Shown here: in pieces, positions 25,245-33,041 of the stretch | Position numbering within the stretch: the first letter of the stretch is position 1 | Layout: each line of letters begins with the position of its first letter | Assembly: GCF_000266885.1 (NCBI RefSeq) | Contig: NC_018020.1 | Span: forward strand, 2,170,001-2,234,000 | Reading direction: 5' to 3' | DNA: 64,000 bases | Origin: Turneriella parva DSM 21527 | Lineage (GTDB): Bacteria > Spirochaetota > Leptospiria > Turneriellales > Turneriellaceae | Notes under the pieces: model-generated | What the model saw: the letters and a program-made list of their open reading frames with translations, nothing else | Told to the model about the DNA's origin: nothing | The model's database searches: none | Translations under genes and position numbers: made by a program

Positions 25245-27407
25245 ATGAGAATGAGAATCAATTTAATATATGGAGTGGCTGCAATTTCTGCAGCCGCAGT
25301 CTTCGCGCAACAAGGGAAGCCACAGCCGAAAGAGAAAAAACCGGCGCCTGCAGCAGTAAATCCGCCTTCAGCCGCCACGCCTGTGCCCAATGAGCAGGCA
25401 GCACCTGCCCAGGCACAGCTCGACGAAGTTGTGGTGCAGGCGAACTCGCGCGTCACGGGTTCAAAGACCGACGTGCCGATTCATGACACGCCGGCGTCGA
25501 TTGTGGTCGTGCCGAAAGAGATTATCGAAGACCAGCAGTCGGTCGACATGAACCAGATGGCGAAGAACGTCAGCGGGCTGACGACGACGCTTGCGGGCGG
25601 TTATGGTTTTTCTGACAGCTTTATGATGCGGGGCCTCAGCATGCGCTTCATGCGCGACGGCCTGCCCGACGGCAACACCTGGAACGGTTACATGCGCACG
25701 AACACCGACGTCGAGAGCGTCGAGGTCTTGAAGGGGCCGGGTTCGGCAATCTATGGCCGCGCCGAACCGGGTGGCGTGGTGAATATCACGACGAAAAAGC
25801 CGATAGATAGTTTCGGCGCATCGCTCGAATCAATGGGCGGTTTCTGGAATACGTACCGCGGCGTACTCGACGTCGGTGGCCCACTGGGCACCGAGGCTTT
25901 GCCTGCGCGGCTCAATGCTTCGTACTACCACACCGATGGCTATCGGGGTTTGAATCGCACGATCGCGGAGTTCTTACCCTCATTCACGTGGAAGATCAAC
26001 GACAAACATTCGATCACTGTTGATTACGACTACCGCAATATCAAGGCGCGCCCCGACAACTACGGTATTCTTTTTGGTGCGGATCGTTCACTTTTATCAG
26101 TTAGTCGATCGAACACCTACTATTCGCCCTTCAACACTGCGTCGCAGCAGGTACACCGGGCTGTCGTATCTCACGAGGGTGTGTTTTCACAGAAGTTCAA
26201 ACTGCGTTCGGCCTTAATCTATGACAACCGCGATCTGTACCTGATGCGCAATGCGGGCGGTGCGGTGAACGCCGCGGGCACACAGATGACCGGACGCACC
26301 GCGCGCGAGCAGGGTGATAGATCCTCTGACATTGTGTACCAGAGCGAAGCTGTGCTCAAATTTCTGACGGGTGAAATGGCGCACACGCTGCTTGCGGGTA
26401 TCGAAGCGCAGTCATACCGTGTGAATACCTGGCGCACCGACTACAACCTGCCGTCGATCACGAACCTCGCGGCGCCGGTTATTGTCGAACGCAGCGCGTA
26501 TGACTACGCCGCGATACCCTCATTCGACCGCCAGATCACCAACCAGACCGTGAGCGCCTATGCGCAAGAGCAGGTCGCAGTGACCGATTATCTGAAACTG
26601 CGCGCGGGTGTTCGCCTCGACCATGCAGAGATCAAAGATGATGGCTGGCAGGGCGCCGCGAAAACGCAGCGCACGATTGCGATGGCGCGCGATCTTGTGA
26701 GCTGGCAGACCGGTGCGGTGCTGCAGCCATGGAAGCCCGTATCTTTTTATGGCGGTTATTCTGAAGGGCGCTTCATGGCGATACAGACCGAATCGACAGC
26801 GCTTTCTGTTGAACCCGAAAAATCGTCGCAGATTGAACTCGGTAAAAAGCTCAATCTTTTCAAAGACAAGCTGCAGACTAATCTGGCGTTCTTTAAGACA
26901 ACCCGCGAAAATTATTATGTGACCGATGCGGCAGGCGTTGTGAGCCCGGTCGGAAAAAGGCTCACCGACGGTATCGAACTCGATATCATGGGCAATCCAC
27001 TCAAAGGGCTTTGGCTTACGCTCAGCAGCGCATTCTACGACGCGAAGATCAAATCGACCGAACGCGTCTCGGGCGTGAACACCGAAGGCAAGGCGCCGCA
27101 GTACGTGCCCGAATATACTGGCAACTTCTGGATCACCTACGAACTGCAATCAGGTTTTTTCAAAGGCCTTGGCTTCGGTGGCGGACCGACGGTGAAGTCG
27201 GGTGTCTATGTTGATGCGCTGAACCTTTTGCGCGTGCCCGGTTACGTAGTGGCAGACGCGGTGCTGTTTTACAAACGGCAGAACTGGCAGGTGCAGGCGA
27301 ACTTTCGCAATATCACAAACGAAGTTTATTTCGCGACACCGACTTTTTCGGGCGCACTACCGGGCGAGCCGTTCAACTTCATGGTTTCAGCCAAGGCGAG
27401 GATTTAA
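25245..27407 (+). CDS. TonB-dependent (siderophore-type) receptor
   Basis: A 720-residue outer-membrane receptor. The signal peptide ends near AVFAQQ (residue 21), and a Pro/Ala-rich linker (to about 57) precedes the TonB box LDEVVVQA (about 59-66). The plug domain follows (VVVPKEIIEDQQSVDMNQMAKN, MMRGLSMRFMRDGLPDG, VLKGPGSAIYGRAEPGGVVN, ending NITTKKP). The last 500 residues are the 22-stranded barrel, closing with a terminal strand that ends in NFMVSAKARI. The closest family in feel is the ferrichrome/FhuA-type siderophore receptors, but the ligand cannot be read from the sequence. A second Fur-like site covers its start codon. A second in-frame ATG is at 25251. Confidence 0.85.
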   Translation: MRMRINLIYGVAAISAAAVFAQQGKPQPKEKKPAPAAVNPPSAATPVPNEQAAPAQAQLDEVVVQANSRVTGSKTDVPIHDTPASIVVVPKEIIEDQQSVDMNQMAKNVSGLTTTLAGGYGFSDSFMMRGLSMRFMRDGLPDGNTWNGYMRTNTDVESVEVLKGPGSAIYGRAEPGGVVNITTKKPIDSFGASLESMGGFWNTYRGVLDVGGPLGTEALPARLNASYYHTDGYRGLNRTIAEFLPSFTWKINDKHSITVDYDYRNIKARPDNYGILFGADRSLLSVSRSNTYYSPFNTASQQVHRAVVSHEGVFSQKFKLRSALIYDNRDLYLMRNAGGAVNAAGTQMTGRTAREQGDRSSDIVYQSEAVLKFLTGEMAHTLLAGIEAQSYRVNTWRTDYNLPSITNLAAPVIVERSAYDYAAIPSFDRQITNQTVSAYAQEQVAVTDYLKLRAGVRLDHAEIKDDGWQGAAKTQRTIAMARDLVSWQTGAVLQPWKPVSFYGGYSEGRFMAIQTESTALSVEPEKSSQIELGKKLNLFKDKLQTNLAFFKTTRENYYVTDAAGVVSPVGKRLTDGIELDIMGNPLKGLWLTLSSAFYDAKIKSTERVSGVNTEGKAPQYVPEYTGNFWITYELQSGFFKGLGFGGGPTVKSGVYVDALNLLRVPGYVVADAVLFYKRQNWQVQANFRNITNEVYFATPTFSGALPGEPFNFMVSAKARI
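25247..25265 (+). promoter_or_regulatory. Fur-like site over the receptor start codon
   Basis: GAGAATGAGAATCAATTTA at 25247-25265 matches the 19-bp Fur consensus at about 14 of 19 positions and overlaps the ATG at 25245. It could bring a second layer of iron control in the operon, or be chance resemblance in a Met-Arg-Met-Arg-Ile start. Confidence 0.4.
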
Positions 27408-27409
27408 AA

Positions 27410-28078
27410 ATGAAACGAATATTCACTCTGCTGGCAGCAGCTTTGCTGCTGCCATGCTTTCTCTCAGCGCACTATATTTGGATCGAGCGTGATGGCACCA
27501 CCGCGCGTGTTTATTACGGTGAAATTCAGGACGGCGAGCGCGAAAAATCTCCCGGTAAACTCGACAAGATTAAGGGACTACGCATGTTCGCGGTCGATAA
27601 AAATGGCCAGCGCAAAGAATTAAAAAACGCCAAGACTGAGGCGTGCTTCACCGCCGACACTGGCAAAACCGAGTTTGTGCTCGCGGCGAGCCTCGAGGTG
27701 CCGGTGAGCGACATGAAGAAATATAACTGGGGCATGGTAAAGCCGATGTACTATGCACGCCACGGTGCACGCACGGCGGTTGCGGCCGCCAAGGCGGTGC
27801 ATGCGCTCGATATTCTGCCGGTCGCCGGCAGCGAGAATGTGTTTCAGGTCTATTTCAACGGCGCGGCACTCAACGGCGAAAAGCTGATGGTCTATGCGCC
27901 GAATACCTGGGCAAAAGAGTATAAGACCGACGCCGAAGGCAAAGTAAAACTCGAAACGCCCTGGGTTGGGCAATACGTGCTCGAAGTCGTATACACCCAA
28001 AAGACGCACGGTAAGTTCGAAGGCAAGGACTACGAATCGGTACGCCACCGGGCGACGTATACCTTCATAAAGAATTGA
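27410..28078 (+). CDS. DUF4198-like periplasmic protein of the iron operon
   Basis: A 222-residue secreted protein (signal MKRIFTLLAAALLLPCFLSA) resembling the DUF4198 family, often found beside TonB receptors and metal uptake genes. Mature features are HYIWIERDGTTARVYYGEIQ near the start (the H.IWI...VYYGE pattern is typical), the central EFVLAASLEVPVSDMKKY and the later KLMVYAPNTWAKEYKTDAEG, followed by WVGQYVLEVVYTQ. It is beta-rich with a carboxypeptidase-like region of the kind that binds ligand. It may hand metal or siderophore on in the periplasm; this is inference. It starts three bases after the receptor stop. Confidence 0.7.
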   Translation: MKRIFTLLAAALLLPCFLSAHYIWIERDGTTARVYYGEIQDGEREKSPGKLDKIKGLRMFAVDKNGQRKELKNAKTEACFTADTGKTEFVLAASLEVPVSDMKKYNWGMVKPMYYARHGARTAVAAAKAVHALDILPVAGSENVFQVYFNGAALNGEKLMVYAPNTWAKEYKTDAEGKVKLETPWVGQYVLEVVYTQKTHGKFEGKDYESVRHRATYTFIKN

Positions 28079-28080
28079 AA

Positions 28081-28827
28081 ATGTTAAATACGCAGTACAG
28101 CTCCCCCTCTCCTGTCAGGAGAGGGGGCTGGGGGGTGAGGTTCTGGCACCGCCGCATCGCAATTCTCTCCGCCGGTTTTCTGCTGCTCACCGCGGTAACC
28201 GGCATTCTGTGGGCATACGCGCCACACCTGTATTTCAAAGAAGGCTATTTAAAGAAGAAAAGCCTGAAGGCTGCACCGTCCTTATCTGCTGCCCGGCTGG
28301 CTCCGCAAGAGGCAATACGGCTGGCAGAGGCCGCCGGCAAGGTGGGCCCGGCCGAATCGGTGGTATTGCGCGCCGAGGGAGGCAGGCTTGTCTTTGAAGT
28401 GGTGCGGCGCGAGGGCAAGGCGGCGCATTCACAACTGGTCGACGCCATTTCGGGAGAAAAGCTGAGCCCGCTTGACGAGAAAATGGCAGCGGCAGTAGCC
28501 GCTGAGTATGTCGTGGGAAATCCTACTCTAAAAAATGCCACGGTTATCGATAACTACCGCCACCGCAGCGGCAAGCTCGTGCCGTCGGTCTACCGCGTGG
28601 CGTTCGTGGCATCGGGTAATCCCGAAATCTATATCGACCGCAATTCGGCGGCGATTGTCGAAGAGAGCGACGATGCGCGCGCATTCCATTTCTGGGTGAT
28701 GAAGCTGCACCAGCTGCAATTCTTTGGTACGAAGAAGGAGCTCACGCTGATTCCGGGGCTGGCGCTGATTCTTCTGGTGATTACGGGTATGCTTATCTGG
28801 TGGCGCAGATACAGGGCGCTCAGCTGA
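28081..28827 (+). CDS. PepSY-type membrane protein with repeat-derived N-terminus
   Basis: A 248-residue membrane protein of the PepSY-associated TM family, often found with TonB systems and thought to act as ferric reductases or in haem/siderophore handling. It has a membrane segment at about 27-46 (AILSAGFLLLTAVTGILWAYA), PepSY-like periplasmic sequence (AIRLAEAAGKVG, RLVFEVVRREGKAAHSQLVD) and a final segment LIPGLALILLVITGMLIWWRR. Residues about 8-21 (SPSPVRRGGWGVR) are encoded by a palindromic repeat. The ATG at 28081 follows the previous stop by two bases; an in-frame TTG at 28075 would also serve. It is the last gene of the iron operon, as far as can be seen. Confidence 0.75.
   Translation: MLNTQYSSPSPVRRGGWGVRFWHRRIAILSAGFLLLTAVTGILWAYAPHLYFKEGYLKKKSLKAAPSLSAARLAPQEAIRLAEAAGKVGPAESVVLRAEGGRLVFEVVRREGKAAHSQLVDAISGEKLSPLDEKMAAAVAAEYVVGNPTLKNATVIDNYRHRSGKLVPSVYRVAFVASGNPEIYIDRNSAAIVEESDDARAFHFWVMKLHQLQFFGTKKELTLIPGLALILLVITGMLIWWRRYRALS
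28103..28127. repeat. G/C-rich palindromic repeat inside the PepSY gene
   Basis: CCCCCTCTCCTG (28103-28114) and CAGGAGAGGGGG (28116-28127) form a 12-bp perfect stem around a single T, followed by CTGGGGGGTGAGG. The CCCCTCTCC...GGAGAGGGG palindrome with a trailing GGGGGTGAGG is, from memory, a repeat seen in many genomes. It is read in frame as SPSPVRRGGWG. Confidence 0.7.
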
Positions 28828-28896
28828 GAGGCTGCAAATCGGCGGCCTGATTCTTAAAACTGGCTTTCGCGCTGTTTTTATGCTAAATTATGGCCC

Positions 28897-29307
28897 GTGG
28901 CAGAAAACAAGCAACCTCTTATTGTTCCGATAAACCAGCTGCTGCCGCCTGAGCTTTTTATTCTACCGGTACGGCACCGGCCGGTTTTTCCCGGCATGGT
29001 CACGCCGCTTGTGATTGCCGAAGGCAAAATAGCCGAAGCGATTGAGAACGTGCACAAGCAGAATCAATACCTCGGGCTCGTGCTGCAGCACGATGATACG
29101 AATACCGAAGTTGGGCCCGATCAGCTGTTTAAGGTCGGCACTGCGGCGAAGATACTGAAGCGCATTAACCTGCCAGAAGGCGGTATGCACCTGCTGGTGA
29201 ATTCGCTCGAGCGTTTCAAGATTAACTCATTTACCCTCAGATCGCCGCACATGCTCGCGAAAGTCGATACCAGATTGAGGCGACAGAGGTGCGCGATAAA
29301 GAACTGA
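28897..29307 (+). CDS. lon: ATP-dependent protease Lon, N-terminal fragment (frameshifted)
   Basis: This frame of 136 codons starts at GTG and holds the start of the Lon N-terminal substrate-binding domain: LFILPVRHRPVFPGMVTPLVIAEGKI, then NQYLGLVLQHDDTN, VGTAAKILKRINLPEGGMHLLV and LERFKINSFTLRSPHMLAKVD. At about 29268 the reading frame breaks: after LAKVD it should continue YQIEATEVRDKELIALM, which lies in the -1 frame. One T appears missing (GAT ACC for GAT TAC). The frame then runs 13 meaningless codons to a stop. The rest of the protein is the next feature, which overlaps it. Confidence 0.85.
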   Translation: MAENKQPLIVPINQLLPPELFILPVRHRPVFPGMVTPLVIAEGKIAEAIENVHKQNQYLGLVLQHDDTNTEVGPDQLFKVGTAAKILKRINLPEGGMHLLVNSLERFKINSFTLRSPHMLAKVDTRLRRQRCAIKN

Positions 29308-31232
29308 TCGCGCTGATGCGCAGCGTGTTGAATCAGGCGAAAGAGATGATGACTGAGAACCCGTACTTCACCGAAGAGATGAAGCTGACTCTCATCAACG
29401 TCGAAGAACCTGGCAAGATTGCCGATTTCGTGTGCTCAGTCTTGAATCTCAAGCGTGAGGAGTTTCAAGAGATACTCGAAACCTTCGACATTCGCCGCCG
29501 GCTCGAGCGTACGCTGCAATTTTTGGCGCGTGAGCTCGATCTCGTCAAATTGCAACGCAAGATTCAGGGCAAGGTAAATCAGGGGGTTGAACATAACCAG
29601 CGCGAATATTATCTGCGCGAACAGCTCAAGGCAATCAAGAGTGAGCTGCGCGGCCCTGAAACGCGCGATAAAGATGGCGAGTATTACCGCCAGAAGATCG
29701 AAGCTGCAAAGTTGCCGCCCGAAGCAAACGAACGCGCGCTCGATGAATGCTCGAAGCTCGACTATGTCGACCCGAGCGCACACGAATATACGGTCATTCG
29801 CAACTATCTCGACACGATTCTCGATTTACCATGGAACGTACCGGCGATCGATGCGATTGAACTGCCCTATGCGCGGCAGGTGCTGAACCGTGACCACTTC
29901 GGCCTTGACGACGTGAAAACGCGCATTCTCGAATACCTCGCCGTGAGAACACTCAAGGCCGATGTCAAAGGGTCGATTCTCTGCCTTGTCGGCCCGCCGG
30001 GTGTTGGCAAAACTTCGCTCGGGCGCTCTATCGCGGCCGCGATGAAAAAGAAATTCTTTCGCTTCTCGCTTGGGGGTATGCGAGACGAGGCCGAAATCAA
30101 AGGCCATCGCCGTACCTATATCGGGGCCATGCCGGGTAAGATTATCCAGGGGCTCAAGAGCACCAAGTCGCGCGACATGGTGCTGATGCTCGACGAAATA
30201 GACAAACTCGGGCGTTCATACCATGGCGACCCGGCGTCGGCATTGCTCGAAGTGCTCGACCCGCAGCAGAACTTCGAGTTTCGCGATCATTTTCTCGATC
30301 TGCCATTTGACCTCTCGCAAATTACTTTTGTCACGACGGCCAATACGCTCGATTCAATACCCGAACCGCTGATTGACCGCATGGAAGTTATCAGGCTACC
30401 GGGCTACATTCTCGAAGAGAAGATGCAAATCGCAAAGAAATATCTCGTAGGCCGGGCGATCAATGATTCTGGCCTCTCGAAAAAATACGCCCCGGTGATT
30501 TCGACTCAGGGCATGCGATTTCTGATCGACTCGTATGCGCGCGAAGCAGGCGTGCGCCGGCTCGAAAAAGAAATTCAGAAGCTCTACCGCAAGGCTGCTG
30601 CAGCGCATGTAGAAAAAAGATCGTTTCCGAAGGTTTTGGGGCCTAAAGAAATACCCAAATACCTGGGTAAGCCAGTATTCACACGCGCAGACGAATTCAC
30701 CAAACTCAGCATCGGTTCGGCGCTGGGTCTTGCCTATACCTCGATGGGTGGCGCGACGCTGACAATCGAGTCCCGTAAATTCTCTGGCCGCGGCCGCGTG
30801 AAATTTACCGGACACATCGGTAAGGTGATGAACGAAAGCGCCGAGATAGCCGTGAGTTATGCGCGTTCTCTGGAATCCGATGAAAAATTCTGGACCAAGA
30901 ACGACATACACATTCACGTGCCCGACGGGGCGACACCAAAAGATGGCCCGTCGGCTGGCATCACAATCACCACCGCGCTGCTATCTCTGCTGCGCAACAA
31001 GAAAATCAAGGCGGGTTTCGCTATGACAGGTGAAATTCGTCTTTCGGGTGACGTCTTGCCGATCGGCGGTCTGCGCGAGAAAATCGTCGCGGCCCGGCGC
31101 GTGGGTATCAAGAAGGTCATTTTCCCGTTCGATAACCTGCGCGACTTTGAAGAGCTACCCGGCGACCTAAAAAAAGGAATCAAAGTGTTTCCCGTAAAGC
31201 ACTACAGTGAAATTGAAAAGTTACTCTTCTGA
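29289..31232 (+). CDS. lon: ATP-dependent protease Lon, main fragment (AAA+ and protease domains)
   Basis: A 647-codon frame starting at a GTG that covers the rest of Lon: the coiled-coil linker (REYYLREQLKAIKSELRG), the AAA+ module with Walker A GPPGVGKTSLG (about residue 234 onward) and Walker B VLMLDEIDKLG, and the protease domain with the catalytic Ser in DGATPKDGPSAGIT and the Lys in GGLREKIVAARR. Catalytic residues look intact. With the N-terminal piece the full protein would be about 778 residues, normal for Lon. If the frameshift is real, the organism could make this part only from the internal GTG, lacking the substrate-binding N-domain. Lon degrades misfolded and regulatory proteins. 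Confidence 0.85.
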   Translation: MRDKELIALMRSVLNQAKEMMTENPYFTEEMKLTLINVEEPGKIADFVCSVLNLKREEFQEILETFDIRRRLERTLQFLARELDLVKLQRKIQGKVNQGVEHNQREYYLREQLKAIKSELRGPETRDKDGEYYRQKIEAAKLPPEANERALDECSKLDYVDPSAHEYTVIRNYLDTILDLPWNVPAIDAIELPYARQVLNRDHFGLDDVKTRILEYLAVRTLKADVKGSILCLVGPPGVGKTSLGRSIAAAMKKKFFRFSLGGMRDEAEIKGHRRTYIGAMPGKIIQGLKSTKSRDMVLMLDEIDKLGRSYHGDPASALLEVLDPQQNFEFRDHFLDLPFDLSQITFVTTANTLDSIPEPLIDRMEVIRLPGYILEEKMQIAKKYLVGRAINDSGLSKKYAPVISTQGMRFLIDSYAREAGVRRLEKEIQKLYRKAAAAHVEKRSFPKVLGPKEIPKYLGKPVFTRADEFTKLSIGSALGLAYTSMGGATLTIESRKFSGRGRVKFTGHIGKVMNESAEIAVSYARSLESDEKFWTKNDIHIHVPDGATPKDGPSAGITITTALLSLLRNKKIKAGFAMTGEIRLSGDVLPIGGLREKIVAARRVGIKKVIFPFDNLRDFEELPGDLKKGIKVFPVKHYSEIEKLLF

Positions 31233-32268
31233 AAATGCGGCTGCGGTAGCCGCGCATTCGAACGATGCAGCTGGCTTTCCCTGGAGCCGGGTGTCGATCG
31301 CGCCGATGATGGATATCACCGACAGGCGCTTTCGCTATTTCATGCGACTGATTAACCCGAAGGTTCGGCTCTATACCGAAATGATCGTCTGCCATGCGAT
31401 CGTGCGCGGCGATCGCCAGCGATTGCTCGAATACGATGCCTCGCAGCACCCGGTAGTTCTGCAGCTGGGGGGCGACGACCCGCAGTTGATGGCAGAGGCC
31501 GCCGCGATTGCTGAGGGTTTTGGTTACGATGGCATCGATATTAATTGCGGATGTCCGAGTACACGGGTTGAGAGCGGCAATTTCGGCGTTTGCCTCATGC
31601 GTTCACCCGATCTCGTCGCGCAGATTGTGTCTGCCGTCAAGAATAGAGTGGCGATTCCGGTCACAGTGAAGTGCCGAATCGGCATTACCGGTGAGTTCTC
31701 AGAAGATACATTGGCACGTTTTGCCGGTGGTGTGTTTGCTGCAGGGGCTGACTCATTGACCGTGCATGCGCGCACTGCCACGATCGGTGGCCTGCGTAAC
31801 GCAGATGACACTCTTGGCGAAACGCGATTTGCGGCGCTGACACCGAAACAGAATCGCGAAATACCTCCGCTGCAATATGACGTCGTCTACCGCCTCAAAG
31901 ACCTGATGCCAGCGCGCACCATCGAAATTAACGGGGGTATTAAGACGCGCGAGGCAATTCAAGCTCACTTGCAGAAGGTCGATCGCGTGATGCTGGGCCG
32001 TTTGGCGCACGAAGACCCCTGGTTCTTTTACGAGCCGGCAGCCGGCGGTGTCGAAACTCGCTGGCAGGTTCTCGACAAAATGGCCGAATATGCGAGCCGG
32101 TACGAGAAACCAGATTTATCCGCATCGCGCTTTTTCACGAACATGCTGAATTTGTTTCATGGCATACCCGGCGCACGCCATGTCAGGCGCTTTCTGAGCG
32201 AAGAGGGGCGCACGCTGACCCCGGCTGCGGCCGTTCACGCGCTGCAGGCCGCAGGCGTTGTTGCATAA
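31207..32268 (+). CDS. dusA: tRNA-dihydrouridine synthase (DusA-like)
   Basis: A 353-residue flavin enzyme that reduces uridine to dihydrouridine in the tRNA D-loop. VSIAPMMDITDRRFRYFMRL followed by VRLYTEMIVCHAI is the DusA signature start; PVVLQLGGDDPQLMAEAA, GYDGIDINCGCPSTRV (with the catalytic Cys), IPVTVKCRIGI, DSLTVHARTATIGG and IEINGGIKTRE build the FMN-binding TIM barrel, and HEDPWFFYE is near the helical domain. It starts at a GTG that overlaps the 3' end of lon by 26 bases, so the extreme N-terminus (about 25 residues before VSIAPMMD) is uncertain. Confidence 0.85.
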   Translation: MKLKSYSSENAAAVAAHSNDAAGFPWSRVSIAPMMDITDRRFRYFMRLINPKVRLYTEMIVCHAIVRGDRQRLLEYDASQHPVVLQLGGDDPQLMAEAAAIAEGFGYDGIDINCGCPSTRVESGNFGVCLMRSPDLVAQIVSAVKNRVAIPVTVKCRIGITGEFSEDTLARFAGGVFAAGADSLTVHARTATIGGLRNADDTLGETRFAALTPKQNREIPPLQYDVVYRLKDLMPARTIEINGGIKTREAIQAHLQKVDRVMLGRLAHEDPWFFYEPAAGGVETRWQVLDKMAEYASRYEKPDLSASRFFTNMLNLFHGIPGARHVRRFLSEEGRTLTPAAAVHALQAAGVVA

Positions 32269-32304
32269 ACGCTTTGCCCCCCGTGACGGGCTTTTCTTTA
32301 GACC

Positions 32305-33033
32305 GTGTCACCGAAGCAGCTGATTCGCGGCGGTCTGCTCTTCACGCTGGGTGGCCTTGTCTTTTCGCTCGCGGCTGATGCCCGCTATTTCAGATGCCGG
32401 GCAGTCGACCCGCGCAGCAGAAGCGTTATCTTCACCTGCTCAGGCACCGAGATTGGCGAGGGCTCTCGCATTCTGCGCGCCGACATCGTCTACCGCGACA
32501 ACAAGGGCAAGGTGTTTGCCCGCGAGAGTATCCGGTACCGCAAAGACCAACTTGCCCCAAATGTGACGCTCACGGACTCGAGCGATGGCAGGCGCGAGAT
32601 CGTCGAGCGAACTGCCGGGCACTTTCTGCTGGTGACGCAGGCAAACGCGAAAGCGGCGGCGATGACTACACTCGTGAATTTCGCTGATGCAGACTACGCC
32701 ACGCTGACGTTGCCGGGAATTCCCCGTTACCTTATCGCTCAAATGGGCGATAAGCCCGTCGAAACACGGCACGTCTTTTATTGCCTGTTCGTGCAAGAGA
32801 AGAAGCTCTTGCGCTTGCGCGCAACCGTTGAAGCGGCGCTCAAGTACCGCGGCAAAGATGCGCTGCGCATTCGGCTGCAGCCCGATAACTTTGTTTACCG
32901 TTGGTTTTCAGAGCCGGTGCGCGTGACGCTGCAAAAGAAAACCGGGCGCATGCTGCGTTACGAGGGCCTTCACTATATCAGAGACCCTCGTTCTGGCCAC
33001 GGCAGCATCGTCGACGTGACGTTCAGCTGGTAA
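32305..33033 (+). CDS. secreted protein of unknown function
   Basis: A 242-residue protein from a GTG start with a signal peptide (LLFTLGGLVFSLAADA). The mature part reads as a beta-rich domain: SRSVIFTCSGTEIGEGSRIL, RADIVYRDNKGKVFARESI, then ALRIRLQPDNFVYRWFSEPV near the end, with two Cys early on (FRC...FTC). A resemblance to DUF3108-like periplasmic proteins that sense or bind outer-membrane components is possible, from the final strands (VTLQKKTGRMLRYEGLHYI), but is not secure. It converges on the RND pump gene with eight bases between stops. Confidence 0.6.
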   Translation: MSPKQLIRGGLLFTLGGLVFSLAADARYFRCRAVDPRSRSVIFTCSGTEIGEGSRILRADIVYRDNKGKVFARESIRYRKDQLAPNVTLTDSSDGRREIVERTAGHFLLVTQANAKAAAMTTLVNFADADYATLTLPGIPRYLIAQMGDKPVETRHVFYCLFVQEKKLLRLRATVEAALKYRGKDALRIRLQPDNFVYRWFSEPVRVTLQKKTGRMLRYEGLHYIRDPRSGHGSIVDVTFSW

Positions 33034-33041
33034 TGCATTGA

